DNA of 64,000 nt from Paracoccus alkanivorans (GTDB taxonomy: Bacteria; Pseudomonadota; Alphaproteobacteria; Rhodobacterales; Rhodobacteraceae): positions 62,001 to 126,000 of the forward strand of contig NZ_QOKZ01000005.1 in NCBI RefSeq assembly GCF_003697785.1, written 5' to 3'. The number at the start of each line of letters is the position of its first letter. Position 1 is the first letter of the stretch. A program made the position numbers and the translations under genes. Below, in pieces: positions 16,288-24,839 of the stretch. Under the pieces are notes generated by a model, which saw only the letters and a list, made by a program, of their open reading frames with translations, was not told the DNA's origin and made no database searches.

Positions 16288-18102
16288 ATGGCAGGACAAG
16301 CGACATTCGACTCGAAGGACGCGGTGAAAGGCAATGAATTCGGGCAGCTTCCCGAATGGGACCTGAGCGATCTCTACCCCGCCCCGGACTCTCCGGAACT
16401 GAAAGCGGATATCGAACGCCTCACATCCGAAGCGCAGGAATTCGCCGCGCGCTACCAGGGCAAGCTGGCCGACCTGTCCGCATCCGAGATGCTGACCTGC
16501 ATTCAGGCCTATGAGCGGATCGACATCACCGCCGGGCGGATCATGTCCTATGCCGGGCTGCGCTATTACCAGAACACCACCGACGCGGAACGCGCCAAGC
16601 TGATGGGCGATTTGCAGGGACGGATCACCGATATCACCACGCCGCTGGTGTTCTTCAGCCTCGAATTCAACCGCATTCCCGACGAGACCTACGAGGCGGT
16701 CTTCGCCGCCGCTGACGGCCCGGCCCGCTACAAGCCGGTTTTCGACCGGATGCGGGCCATGCGCCCGCACCAGCTTTCCGACGAGTTGGAACAGTTCCTG
16801 CACGACAATTCCGTCGTGGGCGCGGCGGCATGGAACCGGCTGTTCGACGAAACCACGGCGGCGCTGGAATTCGACGTGGATGGCGAGCGGTTGGGGATGG
16901 AGTCCACGCTGAACCTGCTGACCGAGCATGATCGTAGCAAGCGAGAGACCGCCGCCCATGCACTGGCCAAGGTCTTTGGCGACAACGTCAAGCTGTTCGC
17001 ACGCATCCACAACACGCTGGCCAAGGAAAAGGCCATCGAGGACAAGTGGCGCAAGATGCCCACGCCGCAATATGGCCGGCACCTGTCGAACCATGTCGAA
17101 CCCGAGGTTGTCGAGGCATTGCGCAATGCCGTGACCCGTGCCTATCCGCGCCTGTCGCATCGCTATTACGCGCTCAAGGCGCGCTGGCTGGGGCTGGACA
17201 AGCTGCAGGTCTGGGACCGCAACGCGCCCTTGCCGACCGAGGCGCCCCGGACCATCGGTTGGGACGAGGCCCGCAGCACTGTGCTGGACGCCTATGCCGG
17301 TTTCTCTCCGCGGCTGGCCGAACTGGCAGAGCCGTTCTTCGACAAGGGCTGGATCGACGCGGGGGTCAAGCCCGGCAAGGCTCCGGGCGCATTCGCGCAT
17401 CCGACGGTGACGACCGTGCATCCCTATGTGCTGCTTAACTACCTGGGCAAGCCGCGCGACGTGATGACGCTGGCGCATGAGCTGGGCCATGGCGTCCACC
17501 AGCGGCTGGCGGCGGATCAGGGCGAACTGCTGGCCTCGACGCCGCTGACACTGGCCGAGACGGCCTCGGTCTTCGGCGAGATGCTGACCTTCCGGGCGCT
17601 GCTGGCCAAGACCACCGATCCGGCGCAGAAAAAGACCCTGCTGGCGGGCAAGGTCGAGGACATGATCAACACGGTGGTCCGCCAGATCGCCTTCTACGAT
17701 TTCGAATGCAAGCTGCATGCCGCCCGCGCCGAGGGCGAACTGACCCCCGATGACATCAACGCGCTGTGGATGTCGGTGCAGGCGGAATCGCTTGGGCCGG
17801 TATTCGAGTTCATGCCGGGCTACGAGACCTTCTGGACCTATGTGCCGCATTTCGTCCATTCGCCCTTCTATGTCTATGCCTATGCGTTCGGCGACGGGCT
17901 GGTGAACGCGCTTTATGCCGCCTATGAGGATGGCCTGCCGGATTTCCAGGGGAAATATTTCGATATGCTGGCCGCAGGCGGCTCGAAGCATCACAAGGAG
18001 TTGCTGGCTCCCTTCGGATTGGATGCGTCGGATCCGGCCTTCTGGGACAAGGGGTTGTCGATGATCGAAGGGTTCATCGACGAGTTGGAAGCGCTGGAGT
18101 GA
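16288..18102 (+). CDS. pepF: Oligoendopeptidase F, M3 family zinc peptidase
   Basis: Cytoplasmic zinc metallopeptidase that degrades short peptides. The 604-residue protein contains HELGHG with zinc ligands His397 and His401 and catalytic Glu398, plus the downstream ETASVFGEM helix supplying the third ligand. The family N-terminal domain is recognisable from WDLSDLYP. This is the PepF/Rhodobacterales group rather than thimet oligopeptidase. GAAAGGACCCAGG precedes the ATG. Its stop codon overlaps the GTG of the following acetyltransferase gene by 4 bases, so the two are coupled. Confidence 0.94.
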   Translation: MAGQATFDSKDAVKGNEFGQLPEWDLSDLYPAPDSPELKADIERLTSEAQEFAARYQGKLADLSASEMLTCIQAYERIDITAGRIMSYAGLRYYQNTTDAERAKLMGDLQGRITDITTPLVFFSLEFNRIPDETYEAVFAAADGPARYKPVFDRMRAMRPHQLSDELEQFLHDNSVVGAAAWNRLFDETTAALEFDVDGERLGMESTLNLLTEHDRSKRETAAHALAKVFGDNVKLFARIHNTLAKEKAIEDKWRKMPTPQYGRHLSNHVEPEVVEALRNAVTRAYPRLSHRYYALKARWLGLDKLQVWDRNAPLPTEAPRTIGWDEARSTVLDAYAGFSPRLAELAEPFFDKGWIDAGVKPGKAPGAFAHPTVTTVHPYVLLNYLGKPRDVMTLAHELGHGVHQRLAADQGELLASTPLTLAETASVFGEMLTFRALLAKTTDPAQKKTLLAGKVEDMINTVVRQIAFYDFECKLHAARAEGELTPDDINALWMSVQAESLGPVFEFMPGYETFWTYVPHFVHSPFYVYAYAFGDGLVNALYAAYEDGLPDFQGKYFDMLAAGGSKHHKELLAPFGLDASDPAFWDKGLSMIEGFIDELEALE

Positions 18103-18572
18103 CGGTCTCGCTGCATCCGCTGGACCGGCGGGATGCGGGCCGGGTCGCGCATATCGCAGTCCGGCCGGATCAGGAGCGTTTCGCGGGGACCGTCGATGCG
18201 GCGCTGGCCGAGCCCGAGGCAACGGTCGATCTGCACGAGATCCGGGAGGGTGACAGGGCGGTCGGACTGTTCAAGATCGACCGTGCCTATCATCAGCGCC
18301 ATGAATTCGCGCAAGCGGATGATCTGGGCCTGCGCGGTGTGATACTGAGCCACAGCCAGCAGGGGCGTGGCGTTGGAACAGCCGCCATGGCAGCGCTGAA
18401 GGGCTATCTTCCGCCGGTCTACCCCGGCAAGGCGCAACTCTGGCTGACGGTCAACATCGCCAACCCCGCGGCCATTGCCGCCTATCGCAAGGCGGGATTT
18501 GCCGAAACGGGGGATATCTGGCCGCATGGGAATGCCGGGCCGCAACTGATCATGTTCATGCGGTTGGGGTAA
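18099..18572 (+). CDS. GNAT family N-acetyltransferase
   Basis: Predicted acetyl-CoA-dependent N-acetyltransferase of 157 residues. Visible GNAT features are the acetyl-CoA pyrophosphate loop QQGRGVGTAAM (about 86-96) and the C-terminal NIANPAAIAAYRKAGFAETG motif typical of RimI/spermidine-acetyltransferase-like enzymes. It starts with GTG overlapping the pepF stop (GTGA), which fixes the start. Substrate is unknown. The TAA stop is followed at once by a copy of a dispersed short element. Confidence 0.82.
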   Translation: MTVSLHPLDRRDAGRVAHIAVRPDQERFAGTVDAALAEPEATVDLHEIREGDRAVGLFKIDRAYHQRHEFAQADDLGLRGVILSHSQQGRGVGTAAMAALKGYLPPVYPGKAQLWLTVNIANPAAIAAYRKAGFAETGDIWPHGNAGPQLIMFMRLG

Positions 18573-18643
18573 GGGGCTGCCGCCCCCGGCCGCGCCATTC
18601 GGCGCGCCCTCCCCCGCAGGTATTTGAACAAAGAAGAAGAAGA
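18573..18643 (+). repeat. Dispersed short extragenic element, copy A
   Basis: Begins directly after the acetyltransferase TAA with GGGGCTGCCGCCCCC, continues through a C-rich stretch (CTCCCCCG) to TATTTGAACAAAG and an AAGAAGAAG tail. The same order of blocks occurs at copies B (33959-34020) and C (36312-36371), but in those the tail end, not the head end, touches the stop codon. I see nothing else in the remaining gap up to 18835. Confidence 0.6.
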
Positions 18644-18835
18644 TCAGTGCGTGCTGCGTCAATCTTGATCCAGAGTCTTTGGATGACCCTGGCATGATTC
18701 CGTCGGTTTGGGCTGCGCCCCCGGCAATAGCCTCGCCCTGCCGGGGTTCCATGATATCGCGGCCAGCAGAAAGGCAGCGTCAGGCATCTGGCCGCGTATC
18801 GTCCGCGTCGGCGGAAATTTGCCCGCATACGGGTT

Positions 18836-18863
18836 GCTGCGCAGCAGAATTTGCTTATTCTGC
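18836..18863. promoter_or_regulatory. Operator-like inverted repeats before the hydrolase-P450 operon
   Basis: A 10-bp perfect palindrome GCTGCGCAGC overlaps a 7-6-7 inverted repeat GCAGAAT-N6-ATTCTGC that ends 22 bases before the hydrolase ATG. Such a tight, AT-cored repeat in an otherwise plain gap is a likely repressor site. No regulator gene is adjacent. Confidence 0.45.
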
Positions 18864-18885
18864 GCTGACTTAACAAGGCCCGAAC

Positions 18886-20079
18886 ATGCCCCGAGAATTC
18901 CGTCGCAAAGTTCTTTATATTCCGGGTTTTGATCCTGTCCCGCCACGCCGCTACCGCGAGCTGTTTCGCAGGGAATCAGCGGTGCAGGCGGCAATCTCCG
19001 GTTACGGGATCGAGATCGTACCGCAAGCGCGCAGAACCGGGTTCGGCTGGAAATCCCGGGGCCAGTTTCCGGAAGGACAGGCGGAGGCCCAATTCGAGGT
19101 CCTGGTCTGGGCCGATCTGGTTCAGAACTCGATGCGCCGGGGCATTCCGGGAACCTATGGTCAGCTTTTCACCACCGCATGGGCCTATATCGGCACCGGT
19201 GCGCTCTTTCGGCTGATGCGGTTGCGGCGTGGGCCGGTGCTGGCGGCGCTCTATCCGATCGTGCTGCTGCTGCTGCAGGCATTTCTGGCCATCCTGATCG
19301 GGATGGCTGCTGGCTGGCTGGCCTCGCATCTGCTGGGATGGTGGGGAGGGCTGCCGTTTGGGCTGGCGGTAACATGGGGTATCCTGCTGGGGTTCCGACG
19401 GCTCGATAATCGCCTTTTCGCCTATTACCTGATGCATGACTATGCCTTCACCGCCCAGCATCGCGGCGCCTATCCGGCCGCGCTGGAGGCGCGGCTGACG
19501 GAATTCGGCGACCGGCTGGCCGCGGCCTTGAACGAGGATGTGGACGAGGTCCTGGTCGTCGGCCATTCCTCGGGCGCCTATCTGGCCGTGTCGCTGCTGG
19601 CCGATGTCATCCGGGCCGGGCGCTTGCCTGCGGATGGTCCGGATCTGGCGCTGCTCAGCCTTGGCCATGTCGTGCCGATGGCCTCCTTCCTGCCCCGGGC
19701 AGAGCGCTTGCATGACGATCTGGCCTATCTATCGGAAAGGCCCGAGATTTTCTGGCTCGATGTCAGCGCGCCCGGTGACGCCTGCTGCTTTGGCCTTTGT
19801 GATCCCGTCGCGGTGACCGGAGTCGCGGGACCAGAGCAGCGCTGGCCGCTGGTGATTTCCGCCGCCTTCACCCAGACCCTTTCTCCACTAAGGCTCAAGG
19901 CGATGCGCTGGCGTTGGTTCAGGCGGCATTTCCAGTATCTCTGTGCTTTCGACCGTCCGCATGATTACGATTATTTCGCGATCACCGGGGGGCCGCTGCC
20001 ACTGTCGGAACGTTTCGCGGGCCGGGCTCCGTCCCCGGGCAGGATCACTCTTGCGGCCGGCCCGGGTATTCGAAGATGA
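18886..20079 (+). CDS. Membrane-anchored alpha/beta hydrolase-like protein
   Basis: Uncharacterised 397-residue protein. It has an N-terminal YIPGFDP strand-turn as in lipase-type folds, two hydrophobic membrane segments at about 117-145 and 150-170, and a nucleophile elbow GHSSG with Ser228 after a VLVVG strand, as in serine esterases and lipases. Near the C-terminus HDYDYF could supply the catalytic His, and DVSAPGD an acid; this is inferred. The gene opens a three-gene operon with a P450 and an MmcQ protein, overlapping the P450 by 4 bases. A membrane-facing hydrolase beside a P450 suggests a lipid or hydrophobic-ester substrate, unproven. Confidence 0.75.
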   Translation: MPREFRRKVLYIPGFDPVPPRRYRELFRRESAVQAAISGYGIEIVPQARRTGFGWKSRGQFPEGQAEAQFEVLVWADLVQNSMRRGIPGTYGQLFTTAWAYIGTGALFRLMRLRRGPVLAALYPIVLLLLQAFLAILIGMAAGWLASHLLGWWGGLPFGLAVTWGILLGFRRLDNRLFAYYLMHDYAFTAQHRGAYPAALEARLTEFGDRLAAALNEDVDEVLVVGHSSGAYLAVSLLADVIRAGRLPADGPDLALLSLGHVVPMASFLPRAERLHDDLAYLSERPEIFWLDVSAPGDACCFGLCDPVAVTGVAGPEQRWPLVISAAFTQTLSPLRLKAMRWRWFRRHFQYLCAFDRPHDYDYFAITGGPLPLSERFAGRAPSPGRITLAAGPGIRR

Positions 20080-21422
20080 AAGCCCCGAAACCGGACAGCA
20101 CGAGGGGGCGCGGCAGCCTTATCCGCCTTGTCCGCGGGTTTCGGCGAGACCTGCTCTCTGCCCTGCCCGAGCGGTTCTACCGGGCCTGGATGGCCGAGTA
20201 TCGCAACCCGCTGATCCACAGCTTCGTTTGCAACGATCCCGGTCTGGTCAAGCTGATCCTGCAAGAGCGTCCCGATGATTTCCCAAAATCCGACCGGCTG
20301 CGCGAGGGTCTGGCCCCACTGTTGGGAGAGTCCATCTTCGTCACCAATGGTGAGCAGTGGAAGCACCAGCGGCGCATCATCGACCCTGCTTTCGAGGGCG
20401 GACGGCTGCGCGAAACCTTCCCCGCCATATGGTCCGCCGCGGACGCCACGCTGACGCGGCTGACCGAAGGCGAAATGGATATCGAACCCGAGGCCAGCCA
20501 CGCCGCCGCCGATGTGATCTTTCGCGCGTTGTTTTCCCTGCCGATCGAGCATGAAATCGCGTCGCGCGTCTTTCGCGCTTTCAGGGCGCATCAGGACGCC
20601 CAGCCCATCGTGAACCTTGCGGCTCTCGTGCCTCTGCCCCGCTGGCTGCCGCGCCTTCACTCTGCACGGACCAGGCGAACGGCTGCGGAGATTCGCGGGT
20701 TGATCGAAAGTCTGGTTGCCCAGAGGATGGAGACGATCGAGGCCGGAACCGCCCCTGACGATCTGGCGACCAAGATCATGACCACGCCCGACCCGCAAAC
20801 GGGACAATGTTTCAGCGCCTCGGAAATGGTCGATCAGGTGGCGATCTTCTTTCTGGCCGGGCACGAGACCAGCGCCTCGACCCTTGGCTGGGCGTTATGG
20901 CTGCTTGCAGCCAATCCGGACTGGCAGGAGCGCGTTGCCAGGGAGGGGCGCGGGCTGACCAAGGATTTCAGCGCGATCTCGACGCTCAAGGTAACGCGGG
21001 CCGTATTTCGCGAGGCGCTGCGCCTTTATCCGCCGGTTCCCATGATGGTGCGTGAAGCAACCCGACCCGAGGTTTTCCGCGAGCGCCCGGTTCCCAGAGG
21101 GGCGCAGCTCGTGCTGTCACCATGGCATCTGCATCGCCATGAGCGGCTTTGGCAGAGGCCTGACGACTTCGACCCCGGCAGATGGGAAACGCCCGAGGGC
21201 AAGGCCAGCGCCCGCGATGCGTTCATTCCGTTCTCGGCGGGTCAGCGGGTTTGCCCCGGTGCGGGCTTCGCGATGCTAGAAGGGGTGATCATGCTGGCCC
21301 GGATCGTCGCGGCATTCCGCCTGTCGCCGGGGTGCGTGCCCCCCGTTCCCGTCGCCCGCTTGACCGTTCGTGGCCGCGACGGCATCCTGATCCGGCTGGA
21401 GCGCCGCAAGGACAGCGAATGA
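20076..21422 (+). CDS. Cytochrome P450
   Basis: Haem-thiolate monooxygenase of 448 residues. Diagnostic motifs are all present: I-helix AGHETS (261-266) for oxygen activation, K-helix EALR (Glu313, Arg316), the PDDFDPGRW region, and the haem loop FSAGQRVCPG with ligand Cys393. The tone (WKHQRRIIDPAF, EALRLYPPVP) is of the CYP4/CYP102-like bacterial group that often acts on fatty or terpenoid chains; this is inference and the substrate is unknown. No ferredoxin or reductase is encoded nearby, so electrons must come from elsewhere. Overlaps the hydrolase and MmcQ genes by 4 bases on each side. Confidence 0.95.
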   Translation: MKAPKPDSTRGRGSLIRLVRGFRRDLLSALPERFYRAWMAEYRNPLIHSFVCNDPGLVKLILQERPDDFPKSDRLREGLAPLLGESIFVTNGEQWKHQRRIIDPAFEGGRLRETFPAIWSAADATLTRLTEGEMDIEPEASHAAADVIFRALFSLPIEHEIASRVFRAFRAHQDAQPIVNLAALVPLPRWLPRLHSARTRRTAAEIRGLIESLVAQRMETIEAGTAPDDLATKIMTTPDPQTGQCFSASEMVDQVAIFFLAGHETSASTLGWALWLLAANPDWQERVAREGRGLTKDFSAISTLKVTRAVFREALRLYPPVPMMVREATRPEVFRERPVPRGAQLVLSPWHLHRHERLWQRPDDFDPGRWETPEGKASARDAFIPFSAGQRVCPGAGFAMLEGVIMLARIVAAFRLSPGCVPPVPVARLTVRGRDGILIRLERRKDSE

Positions 21423-21754
21423 GCCGCGACACCGTCAACCGCATCTGCGCCGCCCTGCCTGGGGCCGAGCACTCCGACCCCTGGGGCGGCGGGCATGATT
21501 GCTGGAAGGTCGGTGGCAAGATGTTCGCGGTGACTGGCGCTGTCGATCCTTCCGTTTCGGTCAAGACCGATGGTGTCGAAACGGCTGAAATGCTGATCGA
21601 AGCCGGAGTGGCCGAACGCGCGCGCTATCTGCACCGAAGCTGGGTCGCCCTGCCACTGGACAGCCCCGAGGATGAACTGCGCCATCGGATCGAATCCAGT
21701 TATCATATCATTCGCAATGCGTTACCAAAGAAAATTCGAGACAGCTTGAACTGA
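21419..21754 (+). CDS. MmcQ/YjbR family protein
   Basis: Small 111-residue protein of the MmcQ/YjbR family (CyaY-like fold proposed to bind DNA or ligands; function unclear). Typical features are the opening LPGAEHSDPWG, WKVGGKMFAV, VSVKTD and the C-terminal SYHIIRNALPKK. The start is set by the ATGA overlap with the P450 stop. The tight coupling to a P450 and a hydrolase is a clue worth noting, but MmcQ proteins occur in many contexts. A CCGGAA-N6-TTCCGG hairpin follows the stop, without a T-run. Confidence 0.82.
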   Translation: MSRDTVNRICAALPGAEHSDPWGGGHDCWKVGGKMFAVTGAVDPSVSVKTDGVETAEMLIEAGVAERARYLHRSWVALPLDSPEDELRHRIESSYHIIRNALPKKIRDSLN

Positions 21755-22216
21755 TCCGGAAGTTCAATTCCGGCTTGCGATGGGCCGGACTCACATCGAA
21801 GCGGACTGGCTGGAAGTCAGCGACTTGCTTTCAATCGCGGACAGTAAAAGAGGCCATGACATCCGCCATGGCCCCGCGCGTATGGAACGCTGTCTCCCTG
21901 CCGGACTGGCCGGTCATCATTGCGTGCACGCTAGTCGCGCGCTTGTGATACGTCAACAGTGTAAGCGTTCACTTTTAAGCGGATTTCACGGGTTTCATGC
22001 TTCAAAGCGGCAGTATCGCACAACCCGTCTGTCCGGCACCGTTGCCAAGGCCTTGCTGTTCCGAGTTTGAAACCGGAGTATTCAGGGCTTTTCGCGGCTG
22101 TCCCGAACAGGATTGCGGTCAAGCCATGGTGAAGCCCCGGGCGTTCTTCTACGCTGACAAGCCAGCAAAGACGTGTTACGCGACTGCAAAGCATCGAGCA
22201 AAGGAAAGAAACGATC
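21755..22216. other. Intergenic region of 462 bases before the IalB gene
   Basis: Apart from the 18-base hairpin at 21756-21773 (CCGGAA arms), I see no convincing gene, RNA, or terminator. Short open frames here have codon use unlike genes of this genome. The right end must hold the promoter of the IalB-family gene, but I find no good -35/-10 pair. Confidence 0.5.
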
Positions 22217-23191
22217 ATGTCCATCAAACCTTCGCACTCGCTTCTGGCGGCCATGGCCCTGATAGCGGCCCCTGCTTTCGCTCAGGACACCGCGACTCCC
22301 GAAGCGGACGCGCCGACCAATGACAGCACGGTTCAACTGCCTGCGGATGCGGAAAAAGCGGTCGAGGAGGCCGGGGATGCGGCGGCCGAGGCCGCGGCAG
22401 AAGAGACCGGGGACGCTGAAACCGGGGCAGAGACGGCTCCGACCGACGACGGTGCCGAGGCAGAGAGTGGCGAATCAGCACAGGAGGAAGCCACGGACAC
22501 ACCCGCTGACGCAGCCGCAGGTGAGACGGCGGGAGAGGATACCGCTCCGGAAGAAGGCGCCACTCCTGCGGAAGAACCCGCAGAGACGGATACCGGTGAG
22601 GCTGCCCCGGCTACGGAAGAGGCCGAGCCTACTGCAGATGCGGCGGCGGAGGAATCCGGTGAACCGAAGGTTGGCTCCTATTATGCCAAATCAACCCATC
22701 AGGACTGGACCATTCGCTGCATCAAGGCCGATCAGGGAACCGATCCCTGCGAACTTTACCAATTGCTGAAGGATGGCGAAGGCAATTCGGTCGCCGAAAT
22801 GACCCTGATTCCGCTGAGCAATGGCGATGTCGCGGCCGGCGCCACAATGGTGGTTCCGCTGGAAACAGATTTGACCCGTGGGCTGAGCCTTTCGGTAGAT
22901 GGCGGCGAAGCGCGCGGCTATCCATTCAGCTTCTGCGCCCCGGTCGGTTGCGTGTCCCGCATGGGCTTCACCAACTCGGAACTGAGCGGATTGAAGCGCG
23001 GCGGAAAGGCCAGTATCTCGCTGCTGCCCTTCGGTGCCGATCCCGAGAGGCCAGTTGAACTGGAGCTGTCGCTTGCCGGCTTTACCGCCGCATTCGACGA
23101 GCTGTCGGCCCTTGCCGCCGAGGCTCGGGCAGCGGCGGAGGCTCAAGCGCAGGAATCCGGGGCAGCCGAAGAGGAAGCTCCTGCGGAGTAA
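22217..23191 (+). CDS. Invasion-associated locus B (IalB) family protein
   Basis: Exported 324-residue protein. Residues 1-22 form a Sec signal peptide (cleavage after PAFA). Residues 24-155 are an extreme Ala/Glu/Thr/Asp/Pro low-complexity stretch with almost no hydrophobic residues. The IalB domain spans about 158-290 (WTIRCI, CELYQLL, YPFSFCAPVGCVSRMGF, with paired cysteines likely forming disulfides). A final 30-residue alanine-rich tail follows. IalB proteins are periplasmic; in Bartonella one affects erythrocyte invasion, but in free-living relatives the role is unknown. AAGGAAAG precedes the ATG. The gene ends at a strong shared terminator. Confidence 0.85.
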   Translation: MSIKPSHSLLAAMALIAAPAFAQDTATPEADAPTNDSTVQLPADAEKAVEEAGDAAAEAAAEETGDAETGAETAPTDDGAEAESGESAQEEATDTPADAAAGETAGEDTAPEEGATPAEEPAETDTGEAAPATEEAEPTADAAAEESGEPKVGSYYAKSTHQDWTIRCIKADQGTDPCELYQLLKDGEGNSVAEMTLIPLSNGDVAAGATMVVPLETDLTRGLSLSVDGGEARGYPFSFCAPVGCVSRMGFTNSELSGLKRGGKASISLLPFGADPERPVELELSLAGFTAAFDELSALAAEARAAAEAQAQESGAAEEEAPAE

Positions 23192-23227
23192 TCACGCCGC
23201 CCTGCCAGTTAGTTGCCAGAAAAGAAA

Positions 23228-23254
23228 ACCGCGCCGGATTGGCGCGGTTTTTTC
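23228..23254. terminator. Bidirectional intrinsic terminator
   Basis: A perfect 9-bp stem AACCGCGCC/GGCGCGGTT with a 5-base loop, flanked by T-runs on both strands (TTTTTT on plus; TTTTCTTTT on minus). It sits between the convergent IalB-family and ketoacyl-synthase genes and should stop both. Confidence 0.9.
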
Positions 23255-23274
23255 GTGGCACTCCATCCCGGCGA

Positions 23275-24564
23275 TCAAACGCGTTGCAGCGCAATCACCG
23301 CGTTCAACCCGCCAAAGGCAAAGGCATTCGACAGAACTGCATCGACCTGCGCCTCGCGCGCCTCGTTCGGCACGACATCCAGCGCGCATTCGGGATCGGC
23401 TTCCTGATAACCGATGGTCGGCGCGATCACCCCATCGCGCAGCGCCATGATGCAGGCGAGCAGTTCCACCGCGCCGGTTCCACCGATCAGATGCCCATGC
23501 ATGGACTTGGTCGAAGAGATCATCAACCGGTCGGCATGGTGGCCGAAGGCATGGGCGACCGCGGCACATTCCGTCTTGTCATTGGCAGCCGTGCCGGTGC
23601 CGTGGGCATTGATATAGCCGATCTGGTCGGCATTCAGCCCGGCATCCTGCAGGGCGCCGCTGATGGCGCGCTCGGCCCCCTGTGCCGATGGCATAACGAT
23701 ATCCTGGGCATCCGAGGACATCGCGAAACCCACCACCTCGGCCAGGATATCGGCACCGCGGGAACGGGCGGATTCGTAATCCTCGAAAACGAATACCCCC
23801 GCGCCCTCGCCCTGCACCATGCCGTTGCGATTGGCGCTGAACGGTCGGCATGCGTCCTTGGACATGACCCGCAGCCCCTCCCATGCCTTCACGCCGCCAA
23901 AGCATAGCATCGCCTCGGATCCGCCGGTCAGCATGACCTGCGCCCCGCCCGAGCGGATCATCTGGAAGGCCAGGCCCATCGCGTGATTGGAACTGGCGCA
24001 GGCCGTGGCGACGGTAAAGGATGGGCCGCGCAGACCGAATTCCATCGAGACATGGCTGGCGGCAGCGTTGTTCATCAGCTTGGGAACGACAAAGGGATGA
24101 ACGCGGTTCTTGCCCTCTTCATAGACGGCCCGGTAGTTGTCGTCCCAGGTATTCAGCCCACCACCGGCGGTTCCAAGCACCACGCCAGCGCGCAACCCCA
24201 GCTTACCCTGAAAATTCAGCCCCGCCTGCGCAACCGCCTGCTTGGCCGCCAACAAGGTGAACTGGGTGAACTTGTCATAAAGCAATATCTGCTGGCGGTT
24301 GAAGTAGTTTTGGGGCTGCCAGTCATGGATCTGCGCGCCGATCTGGATCGACAGCCGGTCCACATCCCGAAATTCAAGCTGGGTAATGCCGCATCTACCC
24401 TCGCGAAACGCCTCCAGGGTAGATGCGACATCGTGACCAAGCGCGTTTATCGTGCCTGCCCCGGTAATCACCACCCTGCGCTGACCATCGCGGGTCAGCG
24501 GATCAAAGGGTGGTGCAGGACGGGAAGTGTCGGCCTTCTTCTTGCCGGCTCTTTTCGCGTTCAT
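23275..24564 (-). CDS. Beta-ketoacyl-ACP synthase, FabF (KAS II) family
   Basis: Condensing enzyme that lengthens acyl chains on an acyl carrier protein. The 429-residue protein has the KAS II catalytic set: Cys189 in TACASSNHA, His321 in HGTGT, Lys353 and His358 in STKSMHGH. It has a charged N-terminal extension of about 28 residues (MNAKRAGKKK...). Its ATG overlaps the stop of the upstream ACP gene by 4 bases, so synthase and carrier are made together; with lpxD upstream, a dedicated role in lipid A or another envelope acyl chain is likely, rather than bulk fatty-acid synthesis. This functional step is inference. Confidence 0.92.
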   Translation of the reverse strand: MNAKRAGKKKADTSRPAPPFDPLTRDGQRRVVITGAGTINALGHDVASTLEAFREGRCGITQLEFRDVDRLSIQIGAQIHDWQPQNYFNRQQILLYDKFTQFTLLAAKQAVAQAGLNFQGKLGLRAGVVLGTAGGGLNTWDDNYRAVYEEGKNRVHPFVVPKLMNNAAASHVSMEFGLRGPSFTVATACASSNHAMGLAFQMIRSGGAQVMLTGGSEAMLCFGGVKAWEGLRVMSKDACRPFSANRNGMVQGEGAGVFVFEDYESARSRGADILAEVVGFAMSSDAQDIVMPSAQGAERAISGALQDAGLNADQIGYINAHGTGTAANDKTECAAVAHAFGHHADRLMISSTKSMHGHLIGGTGAVELLACIMALRDGVIAPTIGYQEADPECALDVVPNEAREAQVDAVLSNAFAFGGLNAVIALQRV

Positions 24565-24827
24565 GCAACCTTTTCCGCCACCAGCCGCTGCACCGCGGCG
24601 ATGATCGTGCCCATGTTCGAAATATCGAAATCCGATTTATCGGGCTCGTTGGCGTTGAAGGGGATGGTGATGTCGAATTCCTCTTCCAATGCGAAGATCG
24701 AATCGACAAGGCCAAGGCTGTCGATGCCCAGATCCTCGGGGGTGGCATCGTCGTCCACCTGATCTGGCTCCAGCATCGCTTGCTCGGCAATGATTTCCTT
24801 GATTCGGGATTTTATGGTGTCAGTCAT
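24561..24827 (-). CDS. Acyl carrier protein, specialised
   Basis: Small acidic carrier of 88 residues. The phosphopantetheine site is Ser37 in DLGIDSLGLVD. Compared with housekeeping AcpP (about 77 residues), it is longer and the helix II-III region holds an insertion (NANEPDKSDFDISNMG), a feature shared in outline with AcpXL, the carrier for very-long-chain fatty acids of lipid A in Rhizobiales. GGAGGCG lies 5 bases before the ATG. It sits 12 bases after lpxD and overlaps the ketoacyl synthase gene. Whether it really carries a lipid A chain is not shown. Confidence 0.9.
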   Translation of the reverse strand: MTDTIKSRIKEIIAEQAMLEPDQVDDDATPEDLGIDSLGLVDSIFALEEEFDITIPFNANEPDKSDFDISNMGTIIAAVQRLVAEKVA

Positions 24828-24839
24828 GTCGCCTCCTGT

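Noticed and set aside
21780..22070. Possible small gene of 96 codons between the MmcQ and IalB genes
   Set aside because: No ribosome-binding site, codon use unlike the genome, no recognisable domain.
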